From positions 4,535,001 to 4,599,000 of the forward strand of contig NW_026515546.1 of NCBI RefSeq assembly GCF_014898815.1: DNA of 64,000 nucleotides, given 5' to 3'. Positions 45,301-57,405 of the stretch are shown in pieces. A model generated the notes under the pieces. That model saw only the letters and a program-made list of their open reading frames with translations. It had not been told where the DNA came from and searched no databases. The stretch comes from Panonychus citri. Lineage: Eukaryota > Arthropoda > Arachnida > Trombidiformes > Tetranychidae. A program made the position numbers and the translations under genes. Position 1 is the stretch's first letter. Each line of letters opens with the position of its first letter.

Positions 45301-45353
45301 CACCACCTCCACCTCCACCTCATGGTTTCCACCATTTCGGCCGAAGAAGATAA
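39327..45353 (+). CDS. Single-pass membrane protein with His/Gln-rich tail, function unknown
   Basis: Four exons, 39327-39573, 40199-40290, 42132-42405 and 43897-45353, with GTAAG donors and matching phases (1, 0, 1), give 689 residues. The N-terminus (1-65) is His/Ser/Arg-rich (GHHGHHSQ, HHHHRGRSPSS). One transmembrane segment lies at about 69-92 and spans the first splice (RWILSLGLLLPALAAIIGVVAWAV). With no signal peptide and a basic N-terminus this suggests a type II protein. Exon 3 adds a Ser-rich stretch. Exon 4 holds a helical segment (RVAEVIDRLVQQRK, RDADTLLAAAHLLARH), a long Gln/His/Gly-rich domain, and a compact C-terminal block LLLPLLPKPRVNLNGKVVFG before KKHHPPPPPPPPPP and a basic end. 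The C-terminal block looks constrained. No family recognised; an arthropod-specific extracellular or cuticle-associated protein is a guess. Confidence 0.8.
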
Positions 45354-46113
45354 AACGAAACAACAAACAATCAAAAGAAAACACATCAACATTATCTTAT
45401 TATTATTCTTAATTATTATTATCTATTCTTCTCTTTTTTTGTCAACTCTCGAAAACCAATCAAAACAAATGTCCAAAAGAACAAAAAAATCGACGATTTC
45501 CAAAAATCGAAACAAAAACCACCTCCATCATTTGCCTTTCTCTCTCTCTTTGTTTTCATCCAATTTCCACTCCACCTTCATAAGCTTTAATTGGAAAAGC
45601 ATCTTCATCAAAGTGACTCTCATTTTCAACCTTTTTGTTTACATTTGTTTTAATTGTTCACAATTATTTAATTTAAATAAATTTTAGTTTATTAAATTAA
45701 AACCAAAATCTACGTTCATGTTTCTCATTCATTTTAGTGTCAATCTTTAAATCTCATTCTCAATTGGATTAAGAGATTTAAAAGTACATAACATTTAATA
45801 TACAACTAATATTTGGATTATTGTAGTTTTTTTTATATTACATCAATTAGTTAATGAGTTAATTTGCTGATTGCTCAAGTTAAAGGATTGATTGAATTGA
45901 TTTTTTCCTCGATTTTCTCTCCTCTGCTAAAGTAAAATGATGAAAATTTCAGACAAACTTTTCTTCATTGGTAAATTGTTATTGTCTTTTTGTTTCCTTT
46001 TAAATCATCACGTTAACATCGTTAAAATTGTTGTTTTTTTTTGTACAGGTAATCTTCTTAATTGTTGGCGTTGTTGATTAATTTGTTTCCATCCAAAATT
46101 AATTATTGATCTT
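45354..46113. other. Convergent 3' UTRs and spacer
   Basis: Lies between the 3' ends of two converging genes. The open stretch continuing from 45259 in another frame is low-complexity and lacks a start of its own. No further feature. Confidence 0.45.
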
Positions 46114-46959
46114 TTATACGTAAACATCGAAATCGTACAGTTCAAGTTCATCTTCGGATGGTAATTGAGTTAACATTTTTTCCCTTGGAATATAATCTGG
46201 ATCAATTAATGGTAAACCTAATTTTTCACGTCTCTCTAATTCTAGATAAGCTTCTCTCATTGCCCAATAATCAAATTGATCACGTCCAATAACTGCACTA
46301 TAACCAGTGTAAATGTTAAGCGGAGCATAATCAGGTCTATAATAACGGAAAATTAAACCACCCCAAATGATAATACCCACAATTGTAGTGGCAACATAAT
46401 AATGAACCTCATAACGATCACGTTTCTTATCAAGTGGATCTGCTCCCCATGTGAGCCAATTTTTATCGGCTCCTTCAGGGTTCATGAATTCTTCCACAGT
46501 CTTTGCTCCTGGTGGTCTTCTTTTTAAACCAGGGGCCAAGTAAATATCACCGTCACCTCCATGAGGTACAGCAGGAGGAACAAATTCATGTCCCGAAGAT
46601 TTACCACCGCTACCATCACTACTAGTCTTTAATGAGCGAACTGATGTAATTTTTTGAATGTTTTTAACAGACTTCAATCGGACACGGACTAGAAATGGAT
46701 GGAAATAGAAATCAATTAGAATCAATAATTGTTCAAGGTGTAGAGAAATAAAATCTAAAACTTACTGTCTTTAAGAGTTGCTATTCCTCTGACTCGGCTA
46801 TTTATTAACATTGAGAAAATCAAGATGAGAAAATGAGAAAAAAAAATCATCAGATTACAAGTTAATCAATAAAGAGAATAGAAAAGAAAACAATCAAACT
46901 TACCTTCCTGAGGCCACAGGAAGTGGAGAGACTAAAATTCTAGATGCTAAATTTAACAT
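46114..46959 (-). CDS. NDUFB11: NADH dehydrogenase 1 beta subcomplex subunit 11 (complex I, ESSS subunit)
   Basis: Three exons on the minus strand, 46959-46904, 46797-46766 (32 nt) and 46688-46114, join in frame to 220 residues. The first exon encodes MLNLASRILVSPLPVASG, a plausible mitochondrial presequence. A Pro/Gly-rich segment is followed by a transmembrane helix (YYVATTIVGIIIWGGLIF). The diagnostic block is YWAMREAYLELERREKLGLPLIDPDYIP, then QLPSEDELE, matching the NDUFB11 signature (W-x-x-REAE...NGLP). The protein is an accessory subunit of the membrane arm of respiratory complex I in the mitochondrial inner membrane. It is longer than human NDUFB11 (153 residues) at the N-terminus. 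The gene is head-to-head with a truncated TTC1 copy 225 bp away. Confidence 0.92.
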
Positions 46960-47110
46960 GATTATCTTTTTAATTGTAATCAATTAATTAAATCAAAAAA
47001 AAACCACAACAACAATAATCCAACAATAATCAACCCCAATGAAGGTTAAAAGTATTGGAGAAAATTCAACTCAATAGATGTCACCATTATCGCTTTTCTA
47101 GTTTGTGGCT

Positions 47111-47122
47111 CCATCTTTTGGA
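47111..47122 (-). promoter_or_regulatory. CCATCTTTTGGA motif upstream of NDUFB11
   Basis: Identical 12-mer and identical orientation relative to the gene as upstream of TTC1 (20661). It lies about 152 bp from the ATG. On the sense strand it reads TCCAAAAGATGG. Confidence 0.4.
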
Positions 47123-47183
47123 CAGAAATTCAACTAATCAAGTTGATCTTTTTTCGAGAAAATTTAAAAATTTTTTTCGTTTC

Positions 47184-47613
47184 AATTTGGAGACAAAGGA
47201 AAAGACTGAAAGTTGGCTGGACAAATGTGTAGCTGATTGTTCATCATCAATTAATCTTAATGAAAAGTATATTAAACCCTATCTAAAGAGAGCTCAAGCT
47301 TATAGAAAGATGGGAAAGGATAAATTGGACCTTTCATTGGAAGATTATGAGAAGGTGATTAAAATTGATCCAACAATCAAGGAATGTTATCCAGCAATTA
47401 ACCAGTTAAAAGAAGAGATTGACAAACGTAACGAACAGATGAAAAATGAGATGATTGGAAAATTGAAAGACATCGGTAATGTTGTTCTCAATAAATTCGG
47501 TCTATCAACCGATAATTTCCAAATGATTAAAAATCCTGATACTGGTTCATATTCAATTAATTTCAAAAGCTAAATTGAAATTAACCAAACACCAACAGAA
47601 TTTGTTCCCCAAA
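47184..47613 (+). pseudogene. Truncated duplicate of TTC1
   Basis: Near-identical copy of 20132-19698, covering the last 129 codons, the stop and about 35 nt of 3' flank of TTC1, in opposite orientation 27 kb away. The frame is open and ends in the same SYSINFKS. It lacks the TTC1 N-terminus and first TPR; the first in-frame Met is well inside the copied part. Amino-acid changes are few (Asp/Asn in the SSSI-DLN segment, Met/Lys in EDYE-VI, Val/Ile in FQ-IKNP). The source has no intron here, so DNA duplication and retrocopying cannot be told apart. No poly(A) tail is seen. An upstream open extension of about 43 codons without ATG is unrelated to TTC1. Confidence 0.85.
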
Positions 47614-50600
47614 TATCATCATCAAGACTTTCCAATGGTAAAAGAAAACAATAACATATGTAGCTTTTAATTAGTGACTTTACATACATAATTAATATAG
47701 AGAAATTTTTTTTTCTTCAAATTTAGACCACAAAGTTGAGGCCAGTGATTGACCAGCGTCCAGTTTGGATAAGCAAACATGGTGGTACAATTGGTTTGAC
47801 AATAAACCAAAACAACAACACCAACTGTGATCATGATAATAATTATGATAATAATCATGATGATGATATCCCAATAACTAACAATATGATGACAATAATG
47901 TCCAACAGAAAAATTGTCATTATGTCAATGCAAGTATTTCTTGTAAGGCAATAATTCATTAGTGTTAAGGTTACTCCGTACACCTTTTGACTCAATTTGA
48001 ATTTATGATTACTGGTGATGATTATCATTGATAATATTGTTTTCCTTTACCTTAATCATTACCTACATCACTGTTTGTACTCATCAACTCAACTCAGTGT
48101 AAAAATATTGTCCCATCTCCTTATGCTCCTTTCAAATATTTTATATATTCTGATAATTGACAAGTAATCAATATTCAATTGCAGTGATAATTCATGAATA
48201 TTGTGTCCACCTTTGTCCATTCATGGTGGTCATCTCTCTCTCTCTCTCTCTAACCCTTTCTTTCAGTTGATCCCAGAGACACGCTTTTGCTAAAAGCCTT
48301 GACCACAAACCATCATAATAAATGTCAAAAATATTGTCATGTTTTTTGACTTCATCTCTTGCGGTCAACATTTCAACAGCTAAAGGTCAGTAAGTTGAAA
48401 ACCACAACTGCTTATGATTATCATATTTACATAAATATACGAATGAGTTATGACCTCAACTCAACAACTATACAACAACAGCAACAAGAGGTAAAGAAAA
48501 AGAAAGTTACAAACAAAAAAACGAGAATAGAAAACCAGGTAAGACAACCAAGATAAGAAAAGAAAATGAATATTTACCTGAGAGAAGAAAAAAATGACCA
48601 TTGGTCAATCTCAAGAGATAGAAGAGAAAATCATCAATGGTGAAAATGAGACGAAAAAAAAAGTAAAAACAATTTTCTTTTGTTTTTCAAGTTCTTCACG
48701 AAGAAGAAGAAAAAAAATTAACCATTAATTTGTTAATTTTCCAACATAAAAGTCAATAGGTTTACCCCTTAAATTGTCTTGAGGGATTTTGGAAACCGTG
48801 ACATTGGATTAACTTTGACCATTGGTCAGCTGATGATAGAAAAGATGATGATGATGATGATTATCAACAACTCTTAAAGTAAACAAAAGAAATGATAAAT
48901 ATTATCATTAGGAGTTTTTTTCTCAAGTCAAAATATTTTGACAATTTCGCTTGATCACCATTGAATCGTAATTGGTTCCGGATAATCACTGGACACAAAC
49001 GGACATTACCAACAATTGTGACCTTATAAACACCATTACACGGATCCCTTGATGATAATTTGTGTCTCTCAATGATGATGATGATGATAATAACAATGAT
49101 GATGATAAAAAGAAAACTGTTTCTAACCATTGGTAAAGATGAACAGTTAACTTTTGACTATCAACAATCAACCCATTTGATTATCATCTTGATAATAATA
49201 TTAAAATGTAATAACTTTATTTTCCCATCATCATAATCATCATCATCATCCTTTAAACAACAATTTAACCTTAATTGTGATAATAATTTCAATGGTTACT
49301 GGATAATCAAGAAGAGATAACCAATGATTGAAGATAAATTGTTGATGATTATATTTGAATCATTCATGTTTCATTTATTACAATCGTTTGATTGTCAACA
49401 ATTTATTTATACATATCACATAAATTATCAACATGAGATTCATCATGATGATCATCACGATTAACTGATCGTAATCACTATTGATCCAAATGTAATCATT
49501 TTCCTTGGAATATAAATTAGATTAACCAAGAAAAAACTTTTCCAAAACTCGAAAATCCGATTGATAGGAAAACTCAATTTCCATTCTCAACTCTCAAATA
49601 CTCTCAATGATTAAGGTTAAAATCTAATTAGTAAAATTAACAATTTATTAATGACCAATAAACCCTAATAATGAGCGATAATAATAATTTGCCTTAACAA
49701 ATAATTTACACGAAAAAAAGTTTTAAAAGTTTCGAGGAAACAAAAAAAAAGAGATCAATATAAATAAAAACAACGAATTTGTTTCAATGGTTGTTGAACA
49801 TTAGGACGATAATTTATTTCTTACCTGTTACCTTTGTTTTCGCGGCTTATTGTTCGTGTCGTTAGTTACTGTTCAATTATATTGACCTAATGTCGCCTCA
49901 GGGCCAATAATAAACGTAGTAGTAATAATAACAATAATAATGATGATGATGATGATGATGATAGGAAGAGAGAGAGAGAGAGTCAACAGGGTGGCTCATC
50001 TTTTTTCTTCGTCTTGTTGATGTTTGCAACAAAAAAAAAGAAGATGGAAAAATCTTAATGGCGATTGCACCCACTAAAAATTTATCACCATCTTCATCTT
50101 CATCTTGATCCGCATCATCTTCTTGCCCATAGTGAGTATATTGTTAAGCATTTTTATTGAACCTTTTTCGTTATAATCTTTTCATTGCTCATCAGAAAAT
50201 TGTTTTTTTCTCTCAAATTTCCAATGGTCACCTTAGGTCAGGTTATAAAAAGTTTCCTCTGGACACCCAATACCTACTGGCTATCACATATGATACCTTT
50301 CTTGACCTTTTGTCTTCCTTTGCCACCTTTAACCTTTTTTTATCTTCACCTTTGTCTCTCTCTCCTACTCATCATCATCATCATCATATTTGTGATTACA
50401 CTTGACCATTTGTCCAGTAAAAAAAAACCTCTACAACTGACCATTAGTCAATTCTTGATCATCTCAATTGATTGTTATCTTTTATTTTGGTTTACCTTTA
50501 ATTGTTATTTACCTGATTGCTTTTAGGTGATTTAATTGTTTCATCATTAATACGATAAAGATAATCTTTAAATCCCTTTTCTTTTCCTTCACAATTACTT

Positions 50601-52054
50601 ATCAAGATTAAGGTGTAATAATTAATTGTTGAATCAGTTGATTTAATTTAATTTACCCATCAAATGATTTCATCTAATCCCCATGAAAATAGTGATGATG
50701 ATTATTATTGAAAATTGAATTGATCAACCAAATTAACTTTAAATCTGTGATTAATTAACTGTAAGACTCACAATTCTCAATCCATTGATTGTGATTCATT
50801 TAATGATAATGATATTTACCTTTTACCCAATCAGATTAATATAAATAAAAGTTAATTGTTTGTAGACTGAATTAAATAATCAACATTATTATTACCTAAA
50901 TACAATTGATTACACTTTGATTACTCTCTAGAGTAATAATAATAAATTGCAATTAATTAATCCAACTGATTATTAAGGTACTTTATTGATTTTACCTTTT
51001 TTTCATTAGTTAATCACAGTTGGATGTTAAATCAGATTAAATTGTTGTTAAATTAGTTATCAAATTGTGGATTATAAAGACAAAGAAAATGTAAATGAGC
51101 AAAGATTAATCAACAAACGATTCAGGCAAACTAAATTAAATTAATCAACAAACCATCATGATGATTAACTAATGAACACAATCAACTCCTAAAATCTTAT
51201 ATAATAATAATAACTAATCAAAGATAAATAAATTATGTGATCGTAATTCAAATTGCGATGATGATCCGAATCATGTATCATTATCTTGATTGTTAACAAT
51301 CATAATCAAGTGAATAAATGATGATGATGATTATCAATCATCAATCTTGACCAATTTGACATAAATTACTTTGCAATCATCATCATGATGATGATAATAA
51401 TTTTGTTGATGGTCAATCAAAATGTCCAAACTTTTTTGTTTCTTCATTGATCAGAATAAACTTTTTGCTCCTCCTATTTTTCATTGATTTCTATTCTTGT
51501 TTCCTCCTACTTTTCATCTTGATCAATATCATGTCGATGGTGATGATGATGATAATGAGATTATCATCATCTTCTCAATATATATATCATCATTATCCTC
51601 TTCACCTATATGATAACTTTTGTCATCACTTGTCTTCCTCTTCCTGAATCATCATCAGCAAGTTTATCCTTGTTTTTATAGGTAAACATTTAGTTGCTCA
51701 TCTATAATAAGGTGATGAGGATGAGGATGTGGATGTGGATGAGGATGAAGGTGAGATAATGATGATAATCAAATATAAAGATGAAGATGAATTTCCGATG
51801 AGAATAGATGAAAAAATCTCATGAGATTTTCCTGACAATTTTCATCTTCCTGAAATCTTATTCCTATTTCAATCTGATTTAATTTAGATTTAAATTGATT
51901 CTACTTTTTTATTATATTCTTTTCATTTGAATTGAAATTTTCATCATTCATTTAGATTATCATATTAACCGATAATCATCAATTTTGATCCTTAATTTCA
52001 ATCAAAATTCAATTTATCACCGAGATTAATATCAAACCGAGAATCGTCCTTTGA
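47614..52054. other. Long non-coding stretch rich in microsatellites
   Basis: No gene supported. ATGATG/ATCATC, (CT)n (48234-48252) and (GA)n (49969-49981) runs are common, as are ATTGACCATTGGTCA-like words near 48596, 48820 and 49124. An 88-codon ATG-started frame at 49130-48864 (-) has a poly-Ile stretch from repeat DNA and was not accepted as a gene. Confidence 0.45.
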
Positions 52055-53291
52055 TTTGTTTTAATTGTCTTGGTTCTCTTGTTGATCATCTTAATTAACA
52101 ATTTACTTGAATTAAGATGAATTATCATTCGTTTCAATAGTTGACCAAACATTTTGATGACATTATTATTGTCAGTAAACTTTTCTTTACTATTTACCAA
52201 CAATTAAGGTAACAATTTGTTGATTGTCGTTTGGTTTTTTCTGTTTACTATTTATACAGAAATTTTTATTTATTTATTTATTGTAAATGATTAAAGACAA
52301 ATAGGTAATCATTGTTATCGTTGTTAAATGTTAACATAAAGGTTTAAGCTTCGTGTTGATGTAACATGGAAAAGGATAAAGGATAAAGAAGATGAGGAAG
52401 ATGAGGAAGAGGAATAAGAGGAAGAAGAAGAAGAAGAAGAAGATTAATAAAATTAAAGGTGAAATGGATTAGGAAGATTAATCCGAATATCAAAACATAT
52501 GATTTTTAGTTTGTTTGGAAATTTAATTTTAAATATTTTTCTCGTTTCTTTCTAGTCGGACAATCTCATTTTATTTATTTGTCTTCATTTATTATCAATT
52601 AGTGATTAAGATATTTTTAGACTATATTGTTGTGTAATATGATTGTATTATCATCTTTGTCCACTAATCAATTGTTATATTGAGATGATGAAAAGAGGAG
52701 GCGGATAATAAGGCGGAGATTAAGGCAGAGGTTAAAGATGAAAATGATGAGGTTAAAGGTGGTGATGATTTGGATGATGACAATGATGATGATTGTGATT
52801 GTGATGACGGTGGTGATGAGGATGGAGATGGTGATGTGATGTTGGTGGTACTGGTAATGTCTATGTTACCATTACCATTGGTATTACCATAACTATGACC
52901 ATTGTCAACGATGTTTGTGGCCTCAAAGGTACAAAAGGCCAAAGGCACGTGAGTGAAAAACAAGTGATATCAATAAATAGAGAGAAAAGTTTATTTTCTG
53001 TTTCTCTTGTCAATCAGTAAAAGGGATTGATCGTAATAGGCCAATTAAATGAAATACTAATAAATCTTAATTTCAACAAACACATAGACTCACACACACA
53101 CATATAGAGAGAGAAAGAGAGAGAGAGAGTACGAGAGAGGCACACATACACATCAATATAGAGTAATGATGATAATAATAAGGTAATGAATGAAATGAAA
53201 TGAATAAAAGTTGACCAATATAAAAACGAAAGTATTGATTACTCAATTTAAAACTATTGACCATTTCGCTGCTTGACCTTTGCAATACAAT
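52055..53291. repeat. Left arm of 1.2-kb inverted duplication flanking eve
   Basis: Reverse complement of 56209-57405. The match is nearly perfect for over 1 kb, interrupted by a (GAA)n length change near 52430, about 36-42 nt present only in this arm near 52780-52815, and different dinucleotide tracts near 53095-53150. It fades out around 52055-52090. Confidence 0.9.
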
Positions 53292-54263
53292 GAAAAAATA
53301 GCTGTGAAAAAGTAACAAAAAGTTATATTGACCAACGGGCAGCAGACACAAACATTGGTCATTAAGATGTTACCAATAAAGTTTTAATCGTGACTTTGGT
53401 TTTCCAGTGATTTAATCAGAGGAAAAACTAATCTAGTTATTTAAGAATTAAGTAATTTTAGAAATTATCTCAATTATCTTGAACAATTAACATTCACATA
53501 TTCGGATATTCACTTGTAATTATCATTTTTTACTTTTGCTGTCACAATTGAAATCAATTATTATGAACATTCCCATTATCAGCTAATCATTAAGCTTAAT
53601 TGTAGTTTCAACTTACAAACTGCAATCAACTGATTAAGATGTTTTTTCTTGACTCTTCTCGAGCTAAAAATAATCACTTTTTATGAGAGAAAGTTTTTTT
53701 TTTCAATGGAAACTTTTTTGTCAACATAACCGAAACTTTCCCTTTAGAAATATTTGACTGTCCAGTCGGTGAAAGTGGACACATATTCTTATATACCTTT
53801 TTTTTATAACACTGACCAGTGGAAATCACTGGAGCTCAAATGTTAATAGATTAACCCTTAATGGTCAAGCTCAAAAATAGATTCAACTTGTTGGTCTATT
53901 TTAGTACAAAGTGAAAGGGTAACATGTAAAAAAAGGGTATGGACCCGATAGTGGACATTTGACCAATCACTTACAAAAAGTAAGAGTAAATTGTTTGTTT
54001 ACTTTGAAAGAAGAGTAAAAAAAAAATTATTAATGAAAGTAAAAAAAGAGACTGACCCGAGGTAATTAAGTTGATTGTTAAGGTTAAATTGTTGATTTGA
54101 TTATCTTTTCAGCTTCTGTGACCAATCAATATCAACAGAGGTGAAACCATTAGAAAAGATATTCGGTCAAAGGTCAGTGTTTTTCAATTGATTGACCAAC
54201 TGACCAGTTGATTTGAAAGGCGGAAATAAAAAAGTTGACCAGTTAAACTTTAGTTTTTTCATT
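53258..54263. promoter_or_regulatory. Homotypic cluster of TGACC/GGTCA half-sites 3' of eve
   Basis: Fourteen TGACC or GGTCA words in 1 kb (53258, 53274, 53329, 53357, 53813, 53863, 53959, 54053, 54119, 54165, 54172, 54193, 54201, 54236, with another at 54263). Nine fall in the last 305 bp. At 54164 CGGTCAAAGGTCAG forms two direct half-sites spaced by one base (DR1). Such words are nuclear-receptor half-sites. A cis-regulatory module for eve is inferred. Confidence 0.4.
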
Positions 54264-54420
54264 GACCATTAACGGTCGTGTATTAATCAATAATTTATTT
54301 TTAATTTAATCGGTTAAATAATTGATGGTTTAATAGTAATGAGATGATTAATGATGAGATGATGATAATAATTTATATAATTATAATGATTATTGAGATG
54401 AGACAATTTAGAATTTAAAT

Positions 54421-55130
54421 TTAGAAATTTGTTGAAATTTTATCAAATTTCCATTGGAGGTGTTGATGATTAGGTGATGATGAGGATGAAGATGAACAAT
54501 CAGTTTTAATTGTTGTAGGAGTTGTTGAGGTTGGCGGTGTTGTTATTGGTCCAATTGTAACGGGAGGTGAACCACTGGTCGAACCTCGAAGTCCCATCAT
54601 ACAAGGATTTCCAGGATAAGTTGAGCCCAATGCTCGCATCCAAAGCGCTTGATCGGGAATCATTCCCGCCATCGCAAGTATATAAGCAGCGATAGCAGGA
54701 TCGGCGGGGTATGGCCACGTCAATTGCATTCGTTGACGTTTATCTATTGTACATTTGAAGGGGGGAGACGAATGATCGTAAATAAGGATAAGTGTAAATT
54801 CGTAACTGAATCGAAACATTGGCAAGGCGAGAAAAAAAAAGAATAAAAAAAAGTTCAATGCTAACCGAATTCTTTACCTTTCATCCTCCGATTTTGGAAC
54901 CAAACCTTAATCGTAGATTCGGGTAAATTGAGGGAAACGGCGAGTTCACATCGGCGAGGTCTCGAAACGTAATTCTCTTTGATAAATTCTTTCTCGAGTT
55001 GGGTTAATTGTTCACGAGTAAACGCAGTTCGATACCGTCGAGTGGTCGATTCCGATTGTTTATCCTTTGAATCGTGTTTACCTTTGGTTGAACTTTTTTC
55101 TAACCGATTTAAAAGAAACGAGAGATTCAT
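54421..55130 (-). CDS. eve: Even-skipped homeodomain transcription factor
   Basis: Two exons on the minus strand, 55130-54878 and 54743-54421, joined at phase 1 (AAAG|GTAAAG ... ACAATAG|AT), give 191 residues. The homeodomain (about 31-90) begins RRYRTAFTREQLTQLEKEFI and contains KENYVSRPRRCELA, LNLPESTIKVWFQNRRMK and, across the splice, KDKRQR. It is followed by MQLTWPYPADPAIAAYIL, the Eve-specific extension. Helix 3 carries Gln at homeodomain position 50 (VWFQNRR). The intron position within the homeodomain after RRMK matches eve/evx genes. Eve is a nuclear repressor in segmentation and neural fate. The N-terminus is only 30 residues, shorter than in insects, so an upstream exon is possible. 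The C-terminus is Ser/Thr/Pro-rich and shows no LFKPYK-type Groucho motif. The gene lies in the loop between two 1.2-kb inverted repeats. Confidence 0.93.
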
Positions 55131-56208
55131 ACGAAAATAGAAACAATTAACTGATTGTCATCGATTACATACATATAGAGATTAAAGTGTTCTTAAATTA
55201 ACTGCTAATTGTTACTCTAATTGTCATTAAAGACAAGCAATTTTCTCAAACATTCCGGAAATTGATTTAAACTGTTAAACGTTTTTTTTGCAAAGAAATG
55301 GTGATGATCACTTTTTAAACGACAATCAAATTGATTTAATTGTCAAACTACTTAGTGAAAAATTATCTCTGTCAAAATGTTGATTAGCTACAGTCTTGAA
55401 AGATGCTGTTGGTGATGATGATGATGATGATGATGATTGGGTGACAGGATGAAGATGAGACTCCCACTACTCTCTGGAAGACAAAACTTTTTACTAAGTT
55501 GGAGTTTCGATTTCGCTCCGGCTTAACATTTAACTCTCCATCATTTTGTAAGCATTAATCACATTACAACCTAATCTAATCATCATCTTTATCATCATCT
55601 TTATCACTTTTAATCTTCTTTGCATCATCATAAGTAACTTTACTCATCTTCATCCCTGTTAATTTTACACCAAAGTGATGCTTTTATCAAGTCTCAAGCT
55701 AATATTCACTAGGATTCAAAGTGATAATGATGATAATAGAGGAGAAGATGATGTTAATGATACTCATCATCATCATCATCATCTCTCAATCACCGCATCT
55801 TTTAAATAAATATCCGGTCATTTGGAGAGAGAAAGAAAAAAAAATAAAGTTCAAAGAGAATCAATTTTAACACGTATTTGTTAAAAAGGCGGAAGAAACT
55901 TTGTTACTATTTGATTGCTGCATATCGATGATTCGTAATACAATATAAAACAATCAAATTTAATTGCACTAATTGAGCTACCGATTATTTGCTAATCGAG
56001 ACAAATATCGACATGATCAATTGCTGAAAGAAACTTTAGATGTACGTTTCCCTTAATCTCAACAAATCGAAACATTGATTATAAGAATATGAAATTAATC
56101 AGTGATTTAGATAACAATGAATGAGTAGCAACAATTATCATCTAACAATTAGAATGTAAATTTCATCGTAACTGAAATTTACTATGATTTGACTTTGTGG
56201 ATAAAACT
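55131..56208. other. Upstream region of eve, loop of the inverted duplication
   Basis: Non-coding, with (GAT)n near 55415 and (CAT)n near 55768. Presumed promoter-proximal DNA of eve. Confidence 0.45.
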
Positions 56209-56358
56209 ATTGTATTGCAAAGGTCAAGCAGCGAAATGGTCAATAGTTTTAAATTAAGTAATCAATACTTTCGTTTTTATATTGGTCAACTTTTATTCAT
56301 TTCATTTCATTCATTACCTTATTATTATCATCATTACTCTATATTGATATGTATGTGT

Positions 56359-56422
<64 letters not shown>

Positions 56423-57405
56423 AGTCTATGTGTTTGTTGAAATTAAGATTTATTAGTATTTCATTTAATTGGCCTATTACGATCAATCCCTTTTACTGAT
56501 TGACAAGAGAAACAGAAAATAAACTTTTCTCTCTATTTATTGATATCACTTGTTTTTCACTCACGTGCCTTTGGCCTTTTGTACCTTTGAGGCCACAAAC
56601 ATCGTTGACAATGGTCATAGTTATGGTAATACCAATGGTAATGGTAACATAGACATTACCAGTACCACCAACATCACATCACCATCTCCATCCTCATCAC
56701 CGTCATCACCACCTTTAACCTCATCATTTTCATCTTTAACCTCTGCCTTAATCTCCGCCTTATTATCCGCCTCCTCTTTTTATCATCTCAATATAACAAT
56801 TGATTAGTGGACAAAGATGATAATACAATCATATTACACAACAATATAGTCTAAAAATATCTTAATCACTAATTGATAATAAATGAAGACAAATAAATAA
56901 AATGAGATTGTCCGACTAGAAAGAAACGAGAAAAATATTTAAAATTAAATTTCCAAACAAACTAAAAATCATATGTTTTGATATTCGGATTAATCTTCCT
57001 AATCCATTTCACCTTTAATTTTATTAATCTTCTTCTTCTTCCTCTTATTCTTCTTCCTCTTCCTCATCTTCTTTATCCTTTATCCTTTTCATGTTACATC
57101 AACACGAAGCTTAAACCTTTATGTTAACATTTAACAACGATAACAATGATTACCTATTTGTCTTTAATCATTTACAATAAATAAATAAATAAATAATTTC
57201 TGTATAAATAGTAAACAGAAAAAACCAAACGACAATCAACAAATTGTTACCTTAATTGTTGGTAAATAGTAAAGAAAAGTTTACTGACAATAATAATGTC
57301 ATCAAAATGTTTGGTCAACTATTGAAACGAATGATAATTCATCTTAATTCAGGTAAATTGTAATTAAGATCATATCAACAAGAGAATTAACAACAATTAA
57401 AACAA
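56209..57405. repeat. Right arm of 1.2-kb inverted duplication flanking eve
   Basis: Reverse complement of 52055-53291. Contains the (CT)n/(GT)n tract at 56360-56421. An open frame shared by both arms (56550-56807 here, 52963-52664 in the other arm) has no ATG start in either copy. Confidence 0.9.
56360..56411. repeat. (CT)n microsatellite
   Basis: About 26 CT units followed by (GT)5, within the right inverted-repeat arm. The left arm has a much shorter, interrupted version. Confidence 0.95.

Noticed and set aside
48864..49130. 88-codon minus-strand ORF with ATG, poly-Ile stretch and three Cys
   Set aside because: The hydrophobic stretch derives from ATC/GAT repeats; no splice or family support. 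Kept only as a remote possibility.
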